Program-made: the position numbers and the translations under genes | Shown here: positions 8,597-19,115 of the stretch, in pieces | Numbering within the stretch: position 1 is the first letter of the stretch | Layout: every line of letters starts with the position of its first letter | Notes under the pieces: generated by a model | The model's database searches: none | What the model saw: the letters and a program-made list of their open reading frames with translations, nothing else | What the model was told of the DNA's origin: nothing | From: Mesorhizobium intechi | Lineage (GTDB): Bacteria; Pseudomonadota; Alphaproteobacteria; Rhizobiales; Rhizobiaceae | DNA length: 46,035 bases | Direction of reading: 5' to 3' | NCBI RefSeq assembly: GCF_002879535.1 | Contig: NZ_PNOT02000187.1 | Span: forward strand, 1-46,035

Positions 8597-9321
8597 GCCG
8601 GAACGCTCCCGGGACTTTTCCGGTGCAGGCCGAAATAGGCTTTCGTCACGTTGTCGCGCGACACCGCCTTGCTCGGCCCCTCGAGCGCCACGCGCCCTTC
8701 GAGCATGCAGATCACCCTGTCGGACACCGACAGCGCGCGGTTGAGGTCCTGCTCGACCAGGATGATCGTCGTGCCGGATGCGATCAGCCCCTGAAGGGCT
8801 GCATAGACACGGTCGACGATCAGCGGCGACAGGCCGAGCGAAACCTCGTCGAGCAAAAGCACTTCCGGGTTGCTCATCAGCGCCCGGCCGATCGCCGTCG
8901 CTTGCTGCTCGCCGCCTGAGAGATGGCCCGTCTTGGCGTGGCGGCGCGGCCTCAGATTGGGGAACATGTCGAGCACCTTGTCGACGCTCCACTCGCCCGG
9001 CCGGCCGGCGGTTCGGCCAAGCAGAAGGTTCTCCTCGACCGTCATCTGCACGAACAGTTTTCGCCCCTCCGGCACCAGCGCGATGCCCATGCCGACGCGC
9101 CTGTGCGACGGCACGCTGGTGAGATCGGCGCCGTCCAGCAGCACCCGGCCGGCCGCCGGCTGGTGCGCGCCGGCAATTGCCCTGAGTAGCGTCGTCTTGC
9201 CGGCGCCGTTGGCGCCGACCAGCGCGAGCGTCTCGCCGCGTTCGATGCTGAAACTGACGCCACGCACCGCCTGCAGCAGCCCGTGGCGGACAACCAGGTT
9301 CTCGACCGACAGCAGGCTCAT
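8593..9321 (-). CDS. Branched-chain-type (LivF-like) ABC transporter ATPase
   Basis: 242 residues. Walker A GANGAGKT at 36-43, signature LSGGEQQ near 134, Walker B VLLLDE followed by the SLGLSP motif typical of LivF, and a VEQD switch histidine replacement common in this family. Supplies ATP hydrolysis for the importer. Overlaps its neighbours on both sides by four bases (ATGA), indicating tight translational coupling. Confidence 0.9.
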   Translation of the reverse strand: MSLLSVENLVVRHGLLQAVRGVSFSIERGETLALVGANGAGKTTLLRAIAGAHQPAAGRVLLDGADLTSVPSHRRVGMGIALVPEGRKLFVQMTVEENLLLGRTAGRPGEWSVDKVLDMFPNLRPRRHAKTGHLSGGEQQATAIGRALMSNPEVLLLDEVSLGLSPLIVDRVYAALQGLIASGTTIILVEQDLNRALSVSDRVICMLEGRVALEGPSKAVSRDNVTKAYFGLHRKSPGSVPA

Positions 9322-10061
9322 TTCGGGCCTCCGCCGAGATAGGCGCGCACGACCTCCGGATCGGCCATAACCGCTTGCGGCTCGCCATCGGCGATGATCT
9401 TTCCCGCATCCATGCAGATCAGCCGTTCGGCCACTTGCAGAAGGATGTGGACGATGTGCTCGATCCAGACGATGCCGATCTTGCGGCGGCGCAATTCCCT
9501 GATCGTGCCGACGAGCTCACCGGCTTCGCCGTCGGTCAGGCCGCCGCCGATCTCGTCGAGCAACAGCAGCGTCGGCCTTGCCGCCAGTGCGCGCGCCAGT
9601 TCCAGCCGCTTGCGGTCGAGCAGTCCGAGCGTCTCGGCGCGGCGGTTGGCAATATCAAGCATACCGCACAGCTTCAGCGAGCCGAGCGCTTCCTCATAGG
9701 CCTCGTCGCGGCCGAGGCCGGCCCCATGCGAGGCGGCGACGAAGACATTCTCGAAAGTGGTCATGCCGCTGAATGGCTTGGGCACCTGATGCGTGCGCAC
9801 CAGGCCGAGCCGGCAGCGCTGGGTCGCCGGCAAGGACGTTACGTCATCGCCTTTGAAGCTGACCGTGCCCGCACTCGGCGGAAAGGCGCCGGAAAGCACG
9901 CTGAGCAGCGTCGTCTTGCCGGCGCCGTTCGGACCGACAATGCCGACAGCCTCGTCGGCTGCCATGGCGAAATCGACCGCATCCAGCACCACAAGCGCAC
10001 CGAAGCCCTTGTGGATGCCGGCGGCAACGAGAGCTGCTTGTTGTTGCGGATGGGTCACCAC
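9318..10061 (-). CDS. Branched-chain-type (LivG-like) ABC transporter ATPase
   Basis: 247 residues with a probable GTG start at 10061; a second GTG follows immediately. Walker A GPNGAGKT at 43-50, the LivG-specific VRTHQVPKPFSGMTTFENV block after it, Walker B LLLLDEIGGGL and the WIEH switch region. The usual LSGGQ-like signature is degenerate here (LGLLDRKRLELARAL), which is common in LivG proteins. Second nucleotide-binding subunit. It is separated from the substrate-binding protein gene upstream by only 15 bases. Confidence 0.88.
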   Translation of the reverse strand: MVTHPQQQAALVAAGIHKGFGALVVLDAVDFAMAADEAVGIVGPNGAGKTTLLSVLSGAFPPSAGTVSFKGDDVTSLPATQRCRLGLVRTHQVPKPFSGMTTFENVFVAASHGAGLGRDEAYEEALGSLKLCGMLDIANRRAETLGLLDRKRLELARALAARPTLLLLDEIGGGLTDGEAGELVGTIRELRRRKIGIVWIEHIVHILLQVAERLICMDAGKIIADGEPQAVMADPEVVRAYLGGGPK

Positions 10062-10076
10062 CTCGTCTGCGGTCCA

Positions 10077-11393
10077 TCAGCCGTTGTAAGGCTGGAGCTT
10101 GGCTTCGATCGGCACCTTCGGGTCGGTGGCGTTTTCGGTCACCACATAGTCGAGCGGGAATTTGCTGCCTTCCTTGGCGGCCACCCACTGCGTGCCGATG
10201 ATCGGGCCGGGCGAGACATTGGCGACAGGGCCGCTGGTGAAATCGACCGTGCCGATCATCGTCTCGGTCTTCAGCGTGCTCAGCGCCTTGGCCACCGCCG
10301 CCTTGTCCTTGGCGTCGGTGCTGGCCTTCAGCGCTTCGAAGCCGGCGTCTAGCAGCGACATCGAGGCGCCGAGCTGCTGCGTCCACTGCTTGCCGCTCGC
10401 CGCCTCGTAGCCGTCGGCGAGCTCGGCGCCCGAAACGCCGGTCAGCGGCGATTTGTAGGGGAAGGCCTTGTGCCAATAGGCGGCGCTCGAAATTTTCATG
10501 CCGAGGTCACCGAGCGCCTCGATGTCGGACGGGAACAGGCCGGTCTTGGCGACCTGGGCGATCTTGATCTGCTTGATCAGCCCCTGCTGTGCCGCCTGGC
10601 GCCAGAAGGCGGCGAAATCGGGCGGGATCGGGAAGGAGTTGAAGATCTCGACGCCTTCCTGCTTGAACAGCGCGATCTGCGAGGAATAGTCGGTGGTGCC
10701 GGTCTCGTAGGCGCCGGGATCGACGATGGTGAAACCTTGCTTGGCCAAGAGCGGCGCCAGATTGGCACGGATGGCGTTGCCGTCGGCGTCGTTGGGATAC
10801 ATGACGCCGACCTTCTTGTTGGTCTCGATCAGGTTCCATTGCGAGATATAGGTCTTGAAGAACTCGCCGACACCGAAGCCGAAATGATAGGTCCATTTGA
10901 ACGGCGAGGGCGCGCCCGGCTTGGCGCCGCGGCCGAAATACCACGCCTCCCACGGCATGACGGTCGACAGGCAGGGCACCCCTGCTGCCTCGCAGGCATC
11001 GGCCACCGGGTTGATCACCTCGGGCGTCGACACCGCCAGCATCAGGTCGATGGCCTGGTTGTTGATCAGGTCCTTGGCGAGCTGGCCGGCGCGGGAGGGA
11101 TCGGACTGCGTGTCCTGGTCGAGGATTTCGACGCTGTACTTCTTGCCGCCGATCTCAAGGCCGCCGGCCAGCGCCTTGCGGGCAAGGTCGAGGACATAGC
11201 CGTCGGTCTGGCCGAAGCCGGCCAGCGGCCCGGTGCGCGGGCTGACGAAGCCAACCTTGAGCGTTTCGCCTGCCTGGGCGAAAGCGCTCTTGCCGCCGAG
11301 CGCGAACGCCGCGCCGCCGGCGATCGAGGTGGCGATGAATTGGCGTCGCGAGATGTGACTAATGCTGATTTGGCTGCCGATAGATTGGGTCAT
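10077..11393 (-). CDS. Periplasmic substrate-binding protein of the Liv-type aromatic-acid ABC importer (probable Tat substrate)
   Basis: 438 residues from the ATG at 11393, with a strong AGGGAGGA ribosome binding site. The signal region contains SRRQFI at 15-20 followed by a hydrophobic stretch and AFA-Q at 37-40, a twin-arginine export signal. The mature part is a type I periplasmic-binding (Leu/Ile/Val-family) protein: VGFVSPRTGPLAGFG, VGVMYPNDADGNA, Gln-Tyr-rich C-terminus. It is the first gene of the importer operon, and its promoter carries a near-copy of the pcaD promoter with a PcaQ box. This makes protocatechuate or a related hydroxybenzoate the likely ligand, by analogy with the PcaQ-regulated PcaMNVWX system of S. 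meliloti. Confidence 0.85.
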   Translation of the reverse strand: MTQSIGSQISISHISRRQFIATSIAGGAAFALGGKSAFAQAGETLKVGFVSPRTGPLAGFGQTDGYVLDLARKALAGGLEIGGKKYSVEILDQDTQSDPSRAGQLAKDLINNQAIDLMLAVSTPEVINPVADACEAAGVPCLSTVMPWEAWYFGRGAKPGAPSPFKWTYHFGFGVGEFFKTYISQWNLIETNKKVGVMYPNDADGNAIRANLAPLLAKQGFTIVDPGAYETGTTDYSSQIALFKQEGVEIFNSFPIPPDFAAFWRQAAQQGLIKQIKIAQVAKTGLFPSDIEALGDLGMKISSAAYWHKAFPYKSPLTGVSGAELADGYEAASGKQWTQQLGASMSLLDAGFEALKASTDAKDKAAVAKALSTLKTETMIGTVDFTSGPVANVSPGPIIGTQWVAAKEGSKFPLDYVVTENATDPKVPIEAKLQPYNG

Positions 11394-11439
11394 GCGTTCC
11401 TCCCTCTGTGGCTCCTCCATCGGCACAGTGCACCAGTGG

Positions 11440-11490
11440 TTTGGTTCGGTAAAATGATATTTTGCGGTGTTTCATTAACCTCTGGGTTAG
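11440..11490 (-). promoter_or_regulatory. PcaQ box and promoter of the aromatic importer operon
   Basis: Read on the minus strand, 11490-11475 is CTAACC-N4-GGTTAA, one mismatch from the published PcaQ consensus ATAACC-N4-GGTTAA. It is followed, after a few variable bases, by a 26-base block (11465-11440) identical to 12486-12511 in front of pcaD. It lies 82 bases upstream of the binding-protein start codon. The shared block probably holds the -10 region and transcription start, here activated by PcaQ. Confidence 0.85.
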
Positions 11491-11535
11491 GGGATTTCCG
11501 GCGAAGACAGAGCGCGGTCCGAATGGTCCGACGCC

Positions 11536-12453
11536 TCACTTGGCCGGCCTTGCCGCTTCGCGAATGGTCTGCAGCAGGATGGTGAAGGCCGGCGACGGCG
11601 CCGTATCCGTGCGCATCGTCAGGCCGACCGGTCCCTTGGTTTCCTCGGTATCGACCGGCAGGGAGATGAAGGCGGCGCTGGCGATCTCGTTGGCGACCAC
11701 GCCGGCCGAAATGATCCATACCGCATTGCTCTGCCGCATGAAGGAGCGGCCAAACGAATCCGAGACGGTTTCGATCTCGGTCGCCGGCGCGGTCATGCCG
11801 TTGGTGATGAACAGGCGATCGACGAAGGGGCGGATGACGGATTCCCGGGTCGGCATCAGCACCGGAAATTCGTCGAGGCTGGCGAAGATATCCGCTCCCG
11901 GTTCAAGCAGGGGGTGTCCGGCCCGCACCACGAACAGCACCTGTTCGGAATAGAGATGCTCGAAGAAGAAGCCGGTCATGTTTTCGGGCGCCGCCAGCCG
12001 GCCGACGACAAGATCGAGCGCGCCGGTGCGCAATTGCTCGAGCAGCACCGCGTTCTCGCCGGTGACGATCTTGATCGCCGCGCCGGTATTTGCTCCAAGG
12101 AACAGGCTGATGGCCTTGGGCATGACCTTCGCCGACACGGTCGGCAGCGCGCCGATGCGGATCGGATGCCGGTTGATGGCGCCGTCCTGGCGAACCGAAT
12201 CGACGCCGCGCTTCAACGCCGTGATCGCCGAACCGGCATGGCTGAGGAAGATTTCGCCAAGCCTTGTAACCCTTATGCCGCGCCCGTCACGCTCGACAAC
12301 GGCGACACCGAGCGCCTCTTCCAGCTCACGCAGCGTCTTGGTCACCGCCGGCGCGCTGACATGCAGGAAATCGGCGGCGCGGGCCACGCTGCCCTGCCGC
12401 GCGACCTCCAGGAAGGCCTGCAGATGACGAAAGCGGATGCGGCTCTCGGCCAT
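11536..12453 (-). CDS. pcaQ: LysR-family activator PcaQ
   Basis: 305 residues from ATG 12453 (MAESRIRFRHLQAF), the length of rhizobial PcaQ. The open frame allows 12 more residues, but they would cover the PcaQ box and promoter. N-terminal winged helix about 6-65 (AADFLHVSAPAVTKTLRELEEALG), then a LysR substrate-binding domain. The stretches VGALPTVSAKVMPKA, KIVTGENAVLLEQLR and DLVVGRLAAP resemble S. meliloti PcaQ closely. Known role: activates pcaDCHGB in response to beta-carboxy-cis,cis-muconate or gamma-carboxymuconolactone. Here it sits between two copies of its own operator, one divergent and one downstream, so it can govern both the degradation and uptake operons. Confidence 0.92.
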   Translation of the reverse strand: MAESRIRFRHLQAFLEVARQGSVARAADFLHVSAPAVTKTLRELEEALGVAVVERDGRGIRVTRLGEIFLSHAGSAITALKRGVDSVRQDGAINRHPIRIGALPTVSAKVMPKAISLFLGANTGAAIKIVTGENAVLLEQLRTGALDLVVGRLAAPENMTGFFFEHLYSEQVLFVVRAGHPLLEPGADIFASLDEFPVLMPTRESVIRPFVDRLFITNGMTAPATEIETVSDSFGRSFMRQSNAVWIISAGVVANEIASAAFISLPVDTEETKGPVGLTMRTDTAPSPAFTILLQTIREAARPAK

Positions 12454-12460
12454 GGATTTG

Positions 12461-12511
12461 ATAACCCCCGAGTTAATGAAATGGCGCAAAATATCATTTT
12501 ACCGAACCAAA
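12461..12511 (+). promoter_or_regulatory. PcaQ box and pcaD promoter
   Basis: ATAACC-CCCG-AGTTAA at 12461-12476 matches the rhizobial PcaQ site ATAACC-N4-GGTTAA with one mismatch. It is followed by a 26-base block (12486-12511) that is identical to the one in front of the importer operon. A TATCAT hexamer at 12492-12497 is a plausible -10. The site lies between the divergent pcaQ and pcaD start codons, so it may also serve pcaQ autoregulation. Confidence 0.88.
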
Positions 12512-12546
12512 TGCCTTGTGCAATGTGGAGATGGAGGATCGAAATC

Positions 12547-13356
12547 GTGTCATTCGTCACCATCGGCGGCATCACGCTGCACCATCGCCACCTCAAGGCG
12601 ACCGGCAATGCGCGCGCGATCATATTCATCAATTCGCTGGGCACCGACTTCCGCATCTGGGACGATATCGTCTCGGCGCTCGATGGGGAAATGTCCTTGC
12701 TGGTCTATGACAAGCGCGGCCACGGGCTGTCAGACATGGGCGACATCAAGTCGATCGACGATCATGTCGACGATCTCTCGGGGCTCATCGATCATTTCGG
12801 CCTGAAGAAGGTCGTGCTGTGCGGCCTGTCGGTCGGCGGCATGATCGCGCAAGGGCTCTATGCCAGGCGGCCGGAGATCGTCGAGGCCATGATCCTGTGC
12901 GACACGGCGCACAAGATCGGCACCGATGAGAGCTGGAACACACGCATCGCGATCGTCGAACGCAAGGGCATCCAGGCCATTGCCGATGGCGTGCTCAAAG
13001 TGTGGTTCACACCGGCTTTCCACACAGAGCGCCTGGCCGAGCTTGACGGCTATTGGAACATGATGACCCGGCAAGCGCTTGCCGGCTACGTCGAAACCTG
13101 CGCCGCTATCCGCAACGCCGATTTCACTGACGCCGCACGCCGCATTGCGGTGCCGACGCTCTGCATCGTTGGTGACCAGGACGGCTCGACGCCTCCCGCT
13201 CTCGTCCGCTCGCTGGCCGATCTGATCCCCGGTTCGCGTTTCGAGATCATCCGCGCCGCCGGACATATTCCCTGCGTCGAACAGCCTGAAGCGCTCACCG
13301 CGCTGATCCGCGATTTTGTCGCATCGCTTGCCCCTGGAGCAGAGAACCATGGATGA
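12547..13356 (+). CDS. pcaD: 3-oxoadipate enol-lactonase
   Basis: 269 residues from a GTG at 12547 that has a GGAGATGGAGG ribosome binding site. Upstream in-frame starts lie inside the promoter. Alpha/beta hydrolase with nucleophile Ser95 in GLSVGG, acid in GDQDGSTPP and histidine in AAGHIPCVEQP. The IIFINSLGTDFRIWD oxyanion region is characteristic of PcaD. It hydrolyses beta-ketoadipate enol-lactone to beta-ketoadipate. First gene of pcaDCHGB-pobA, overlapping pcaC by 8 bases. Confidence 0.95.
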   Translation: MSFVTIGGITLHHRHLKATGNARAIIFINSLGTDFRIWDDIVSALDGEMSLLVYDKRGHGLSDMGDIKSIDDHVDDLSGLIDHFGLKKVVLCGLSVGGMIAQGLYARRPEIVEAMILCDTAHKIGTDESWNTRIAIVERKGIQAIADGVLKVWFTPAFHTERLAELDGYWNMMTRQALAGYVETCAAIRNADFTDAARRIAVPTLCIVGDQDGSTPPALVRSLADLIPGSRFEIIRAAGHIPCVEQPEALTALIRDFVASLAPGAENHG

Positions 13357-13756
13357 AGTCCCCGGCAACGCAGCCAGACACCGCACTGGCCTCGCGGTGC
13401 GGCGCGCCGTGCTCGGCGATCGGCATGTCGATCGGGCCGAGGCCGCCGCCACCGATTTCGACCAACCCTTCCAGGAGCTGATCACCGAGGCCGCCTGGGG
13501 GACGGTGTGGGCCCGGCCGGGCCTCAGCAAGCGCGAGCGCTCGATCGTCACGCTGGCGCTGCTGGCGGCACTCGGCCATGATGAGGAGGTCGCCCTGCAT
13601 GTGCGCGCCACCGCCAACACCGGTGCGACGCGCGACGATATCTGCGAGGCGTTCCTGCATGTCGCCATCTATGCCGGCGTGCCGGCCGCCAACCGTGCTT
13701 TCAGAATAGCCAAGGACGTGTTTTCTGAAATGGAAGGAGCCGACAATGGCCTCTGA
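13349..13756 (+). CDS. pcaC: 4-carboxymuconolactone decarboxylase
   Basis: 135 residues from the ATG at 13349. CMD-family helical protein with [13 protein letters not shown] at the N-terminus, [23 protein letters not shown] in the middle and [27 protein letters not shown] at the C-terminus, all hallmark blocks (given here in part: [24 protein letters not shown]). It decarboxylates gamma-carboxymuconolactone to beta-ketoadipate enol-lactone. Its start overlaps the end of pcaD, and its last 11 bases overlap pcaH. Confidence 0.94.
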   Translation: MDEVPGNAARHRTGLAVRRAVLGDRHVDRAEAAATDFDQPFQELITEAAWGTVWARPGLSKRERSIVTLALLAALGHDEEVALHVRATANTGATRDDICEAFLHVAIYAGVPAANRAFRIAKDVFSEMEGADNGL

Positions 13757-14501
13757 GTCCGGCTCGAACCGGAGACCCGAGACCGGCGCCTTCTTCCAGC
13801 GCGACCGGACGTGGCATCCACCGGCGCTGACGCCGGGCTACAAGAGTTCGGTGCTGCGCTCGCCGCAAAAGGCGCTCTTGTCCTTCGACAACACGCTGTC
13901 GGAAATTGCCGGACCGGTCTTCGGCCACGCCATGCTGGGTGAACTCGACAACGACCTGATCCACAATTTCGCCAAGCCGGGCGAGAGCGCCATCGGCGAA
14001 CGCATCATCGTCCATGGGCGTGTGCTCGATGAGCGCGGCGTTGGCGTTCCCGGCGTGCTCATCGAATTCTGGCAGGCCAATGCCGGCGGCCGCTACCGCC
14101 ATAAGAAGGACGGCTATCTGGCGCCGCTCGACCCGAATTTCGCTGGCTGCGGCCGCACCATTACAGGCGAGGATGGTGGCTATGGCTTCCGCACTGTCAA
14201 GCCCGGGCCCTATCCCTGGCCGAATGGTCCCAATGACTGGCGCCCGGCGCACATCCATTTCTCGGTTTTCGGCCATGGCTTCGCGCAGCGGCTGATCACG
14301 CAGATGTATTTCCAGGGTGACCCGCTGATCTGGAAGTGCCCGATCGTGCGCGGCATCGCCGACAAGGCGGCCATCGAGGCGCTCACGGCCATCCTCGACA
14401 CGCAGGCGACCATTCCGATGGATGCGCTCGCCTATAAGTTCGACATTGTGCTGCGCGGCCGCCGCTCGTCGCTGTTCGAAAACCGGCTGGAGGGCAATTG
14501 A
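13746..14501 (+). CDS. pcaH: Protocatechuate 3,4-dioxygenase beta subunit
   Basis: 251 residues. The four Fe(III) ligands are all present at the known spacing: Tyr117, Tyr156, His169 and His171 ([23 protein letters not shown]). This is the 39/13/2 spacing of Tyr408, Tyr447, His460 and His462 in the Pseudomonas enzyme. The beta subunit carries the iron and performs intradiol cleavage of protocatechuate to beta-carboxy-cis,cis-muconate together with PcaG. The gene starts inside pcaC and its stop shares one base with the pcaG start (TGATG). Confidence 0.97.
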   Translation: MASESGSNRRPETGAFFQRDRTWHPPALTPGYKSSVLRSPQKALLSFDNTLSEIAGPVFGHAMLGELDNDLIHNFAKPGESAIGERIIVHGRVLDERGVGVPGVLIEFWQANAGGRYRHKKDGYLAPLDPNFAGCGRTITGEDGGYGFRTVKPGPYPWPNGPNDWRPAHIHFSVFGHGFAQRLITQMYFQGDPLIWKCPIVRGIADKAAIEALTAILDTQATIPMDALAYKFDIVLRGRRSSLFENRLEGN

Positions 14502-15115
14502 TGGCCCAGTCGCTCGACCGGCTGAGGGAAAGCCCTTCGCAGACCGCGGGACCATACGTCCATATCGGGCTGACGCCGAACGTCTGCGGCATCAGTGGCG
14601 TCTATGCGACCGATCTTGGCTCGATCATGGTCAACGACAAGACCAAGGGCGAGCGCATCGGTGTCAAAATCCGGGTGCTCGACGGCACCGGCACACCACT
14701 CAAGGACGCCCTGATCGAGATCTGGCAGGCGGATGCGGACGGGCTCTACAATTCGCCGACCGAGATGCGCGGAGCGGCCGATCCGAACTTCTTCGGCTGG
14801 GGCCGCTGCCCGACCGACATGGAAACCGGCGTCTGTGCATTCGAGACGATCAAGCCCGGCCGCGTGCCGTTCCGTGATGGAAGGCTGATGGCGCCACACA
14901 TCACACTGTGGATCGTCGCGCGCGGCATCAATCTCGGCCTGCACACACGGCTCTATTTCTCCGATGAGGAAAACGCCAATGGCGAGGATCCGATCCTGGC
15001 GCGCATCGAGCACCGCATCCGCGTGCCGACTTTGATCGCCGAGCGTCAGGGCGGCACCTACGTCTTCGACGTCCATCTCCAGGGGGAGAACGAAACGGTC
15101 TTCTTCGACAGTTGA
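14501..15115 (+). CDS. pcaG: Protocatechuate 3,4-dioxygenase alpha subunit
   Basis: 204 residues from ATG 14501, with GGAGGG six bases before it. A TTG one codon upstream is also in frame. SPSQTAGPYVHIGL at the N-terminus, DALIEIWQADADGLYN and a beta-sandwich shared with PcaH identify it. As expected for the alpha chain it lacks the tyrosine/histidine iron set, having HITLWIVARG where PcaH has its histidines. Forms the alpha-beta protomer with PcaH. Confidence 0.96.
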   Translation: MAQSLDRLRESPSQTAGPYVHIGLTPNVCGISGVYATDLGSIMVNDKTKGERIGVKIRVLDGTGTPLKDALIEIWQADADGLYNSPTEMRGAADPNFFGWGRCPTDMETGVCAFETIKPGRVPFRDGRLMAPHITLWIVARGINLGLHTRLYFSDEENANGEDPILARIEHRIRVPTLIAERQGGTYVFDVHLQGENETVFFDS

Positions 15116-15134
15116 TGGTCAGGAGAAGCAAGAC

Positions 15135-17359
<2,225 letters not shown>

Positions 17360-17364
17360 AGCCG

Positions 17365-18228
17365 TTATCCCTTGATGGCCGAACCGACGATGGAATCGAC
17401 GAAGAAGCGCTGCAGCAAGACGAACAGGATGAGCGGCGGCAGCACGGCCAGCGTCGCGCCGGCCATCACCAGCCCGGTGTTGACCGCGCCACGGTTGTAG
17501 CTGAGCAGGCGGCTGAGGCTGATGACGATCGGATAGGCGTCGGCATTGCCTTGCAGCACGGTCAGCGGCCAAAGATAGCTGTTCCAGTGATAGACGAAGG
17601 CAAACAGGGCGAGTGCGGCGATCGCCGGAGCGACGCTGGGCGCCACGATCTTGAACAGGATCAGCAACTCCGAAGCGCCGTCCATGCGCGCGGCGTCGAT
17701 GAGGTCGTCCGGCACGCCGGCGATGAACTGGCGCATCAGGAAGATGCCGAAGGCATTCGCCAGATTGGGCACGATAATGCCGGCTAGGCTGGCATTGAGG
17801 CCGATCGAACCGACGAGGCGATAGAGCGGGATCAACGTCACGATCGGCGGCAGGAACATGGTGGCGATCAGCAGCGAAAACAAAAGCGATTTGGCGGGGA
17901 AGCGGTATTTCGCGAAGGCATAGCCGGCCATCATGCTGGTGACCAGGATGCCGGCGGTGGTGATCGATGCGATGACCAGGGAATTCCACATCGAGCGGCC
18001 GACATTGACCACGCCTGAAACCTTCTCGTAGGCATCAAGGCTCGGTGTGTGTGGTATCCACACTGGCGGCACCTGCATGCTCTCGGCCGGCGTCTTGAGG
18101 CTCGACAGCACCATCCACACCAATGGAAAGGCGGAAGCCACCGCGACCAGCAGCATCAGCGTCGCCAGCACCGCCTTGCGGCCCGACGGGTGCTTGCGCG
18201 ACAGCCGGCTCGACGATCCCCCGCTCAT
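17365..18228 (-). CDS. CUT1 sugar ABC transporter permease (MalG type)
   Basis: 287 residues with six hydrophobic segments. The EAA-loop is LIDAARMDGASELLILFKIV, the binding site for the ATPase. N-terminal SRLSRKHPSGRKAVLATLM is the cytoplasmic lead. It overlaps the preceding permease gene by four bases. Third gene of a binding protein-permease-permease operon that has no ATPase gene. It must borrow one, for example the MalK-like protein encoded at 35924-37069. Confidence 0.9.
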   Translation of the reverse strand: MSGGSSSRLSRKHPSGRKAVLATLMLLVAVASAFPLVWMVLSSLKTPAESMQVPPVWIPHTPSLDAYEKVSGVVNVGRSMWNSLVIASITTAGILVTSMMAGYAFAKYRFPAKSLLFSLLIATMFLPPIVTLIPLYRLVGSIGLNASLAGIIVPNLANAFGIFLMRQFIAGVPDDLIDAARMDGASELLILFKIVAPSVAPAIAALALFAFVYHWNSYLWPLTVLQGNADAYPIVISLSRLLSYNRGAVNTGLVMAGATLAVLPPLILFVLLQRFFVDSIVGSAIKG

Positions 18229-19115
18229 TCCTGATCCTTCCGGTTGGCGAGGGCGAACAGCGCGCAGACCACGACGATCAGCGACAGCATCAGCGTGACC
18301 GCCATCGCCGAACCCAGACCGCCCTGCGCGCGCTCGATGCCGACGCGGCGGATGTGATAGGTGAGCACATTGGTCGAGCCGACCGGCCCACCCTGCGTGA
18401 TCAATGCCACCGGCTCGAACACCTGCACGGCGTTGATGATGGCGATGACGGCGCTGAACAAAAGCGTGCGCCGCATCAGCGGCAGCGTGATGAAGCGGAA
18501 CTGCTCGAAGCGATTGGCGCCGTCGAGCTTCGCTGCCTCGTAGAGGCTGCCCGGGATCTGTGTGAGGCCCGCGATCGCCAGCACGGTGAAGTAGCCGACC
18601 TGCTGCCAGGCATTGAGGAGGACGATCGAGACGAGCGCCGAGCGCGGCGATGACAAAAAGGGCTGTGGGCCGATGCCGATGAGGCCGAGCATCTGGTTGA
18701 GCGGTCCCTCGCTCGGCGAATAGAGCTTCGACCAGACAAGCGCCACCGCGATCATCGGCACCATGTAGGTGGAGAAGAGCACCGTCCGCAGCGCCGTACC
18801 TCCGGCCACGTCGTGCTGGTAGACCATCAGGCCGAAGGCGACCGACAGCGGCAGGATGAGGATGATCGAGAACGCGGTATAGATGGCGGTGTTGGTGAGC
18901 GCGCCCTTGAAGTCACGTCCGACCGAGGAGGCCCCAAAAATCTCGCGGAAATTGTCGAAGCCGATGAATCTGGCGCTGGAAAACGGCGTCTGCGTCGACC
19001 AGTCCTGAAAGGACAGCCAGACGGTGAGCAACATCGGCAACAGGATGAAGATGCCGATCAGCGTCACGGCGGGCGTAAGCATGATGCCCGCCGAGGCACG
19101 GTACCTCTGGATCAT
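18225..19115 (-). CDS. CUT1 sugar ABC transporter permease (MalF type)
   Basis: 296 residues, six transmembrane segments. EAA loop YEAAKLDGANRFEQFRFITL near residue 200. The N-terminal LTPAVTLIGIFILLPMLLTVWLSF helix and the periplasmic FIGFDNFREIF segment are typical of this family. Its start codon shares one base with the stop of the binding-protein gene (19115), and its end overlaps the next permease. Confidence 0.9.
   Translation of the reverse strand: MIQRYRASAGIMLTPAVTLIGIFILLPMLLTVWLSFQDWSTQTPFSSARFIGFDNFREIFGASSVGRDFKGALTNTAIYTAFSIILILPLSVAFGLMVYQHDVAGGTALRTVLFSTYMVPMIAVALVWSKLYSPSEGPLNQMLGLIGIGPQPFLSSPRSALVSIVLLNAWQQVGYFTVLAIAGLTQIPGSLYEAAKLDGANRFEQFRFITLPLMRRTLLFSAVIAIINAVQVFEPVALITQGGPVGSTNVLTYHIRRVGIERAQGGLGSAMAVTLMLSLIVVVCALFALANRKDQE

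Noticed and set aside
6663..9409. Permease-ATPase fusion proteins suggested by long open frames (597 and 569 residues)
   Set aside because: The N-terminal parts are out-of-frame readings of the neighbouring Liv genes. True starts have ATGA overlaps and family N-termini.
12481..12546. Longer PcaD starting at the ATG at 12481
   Set aside because: This stretch is the promoter block duplicated in front of the importer operon. The GTG at 12547 has the ribosome binding site and the family N-terminus.
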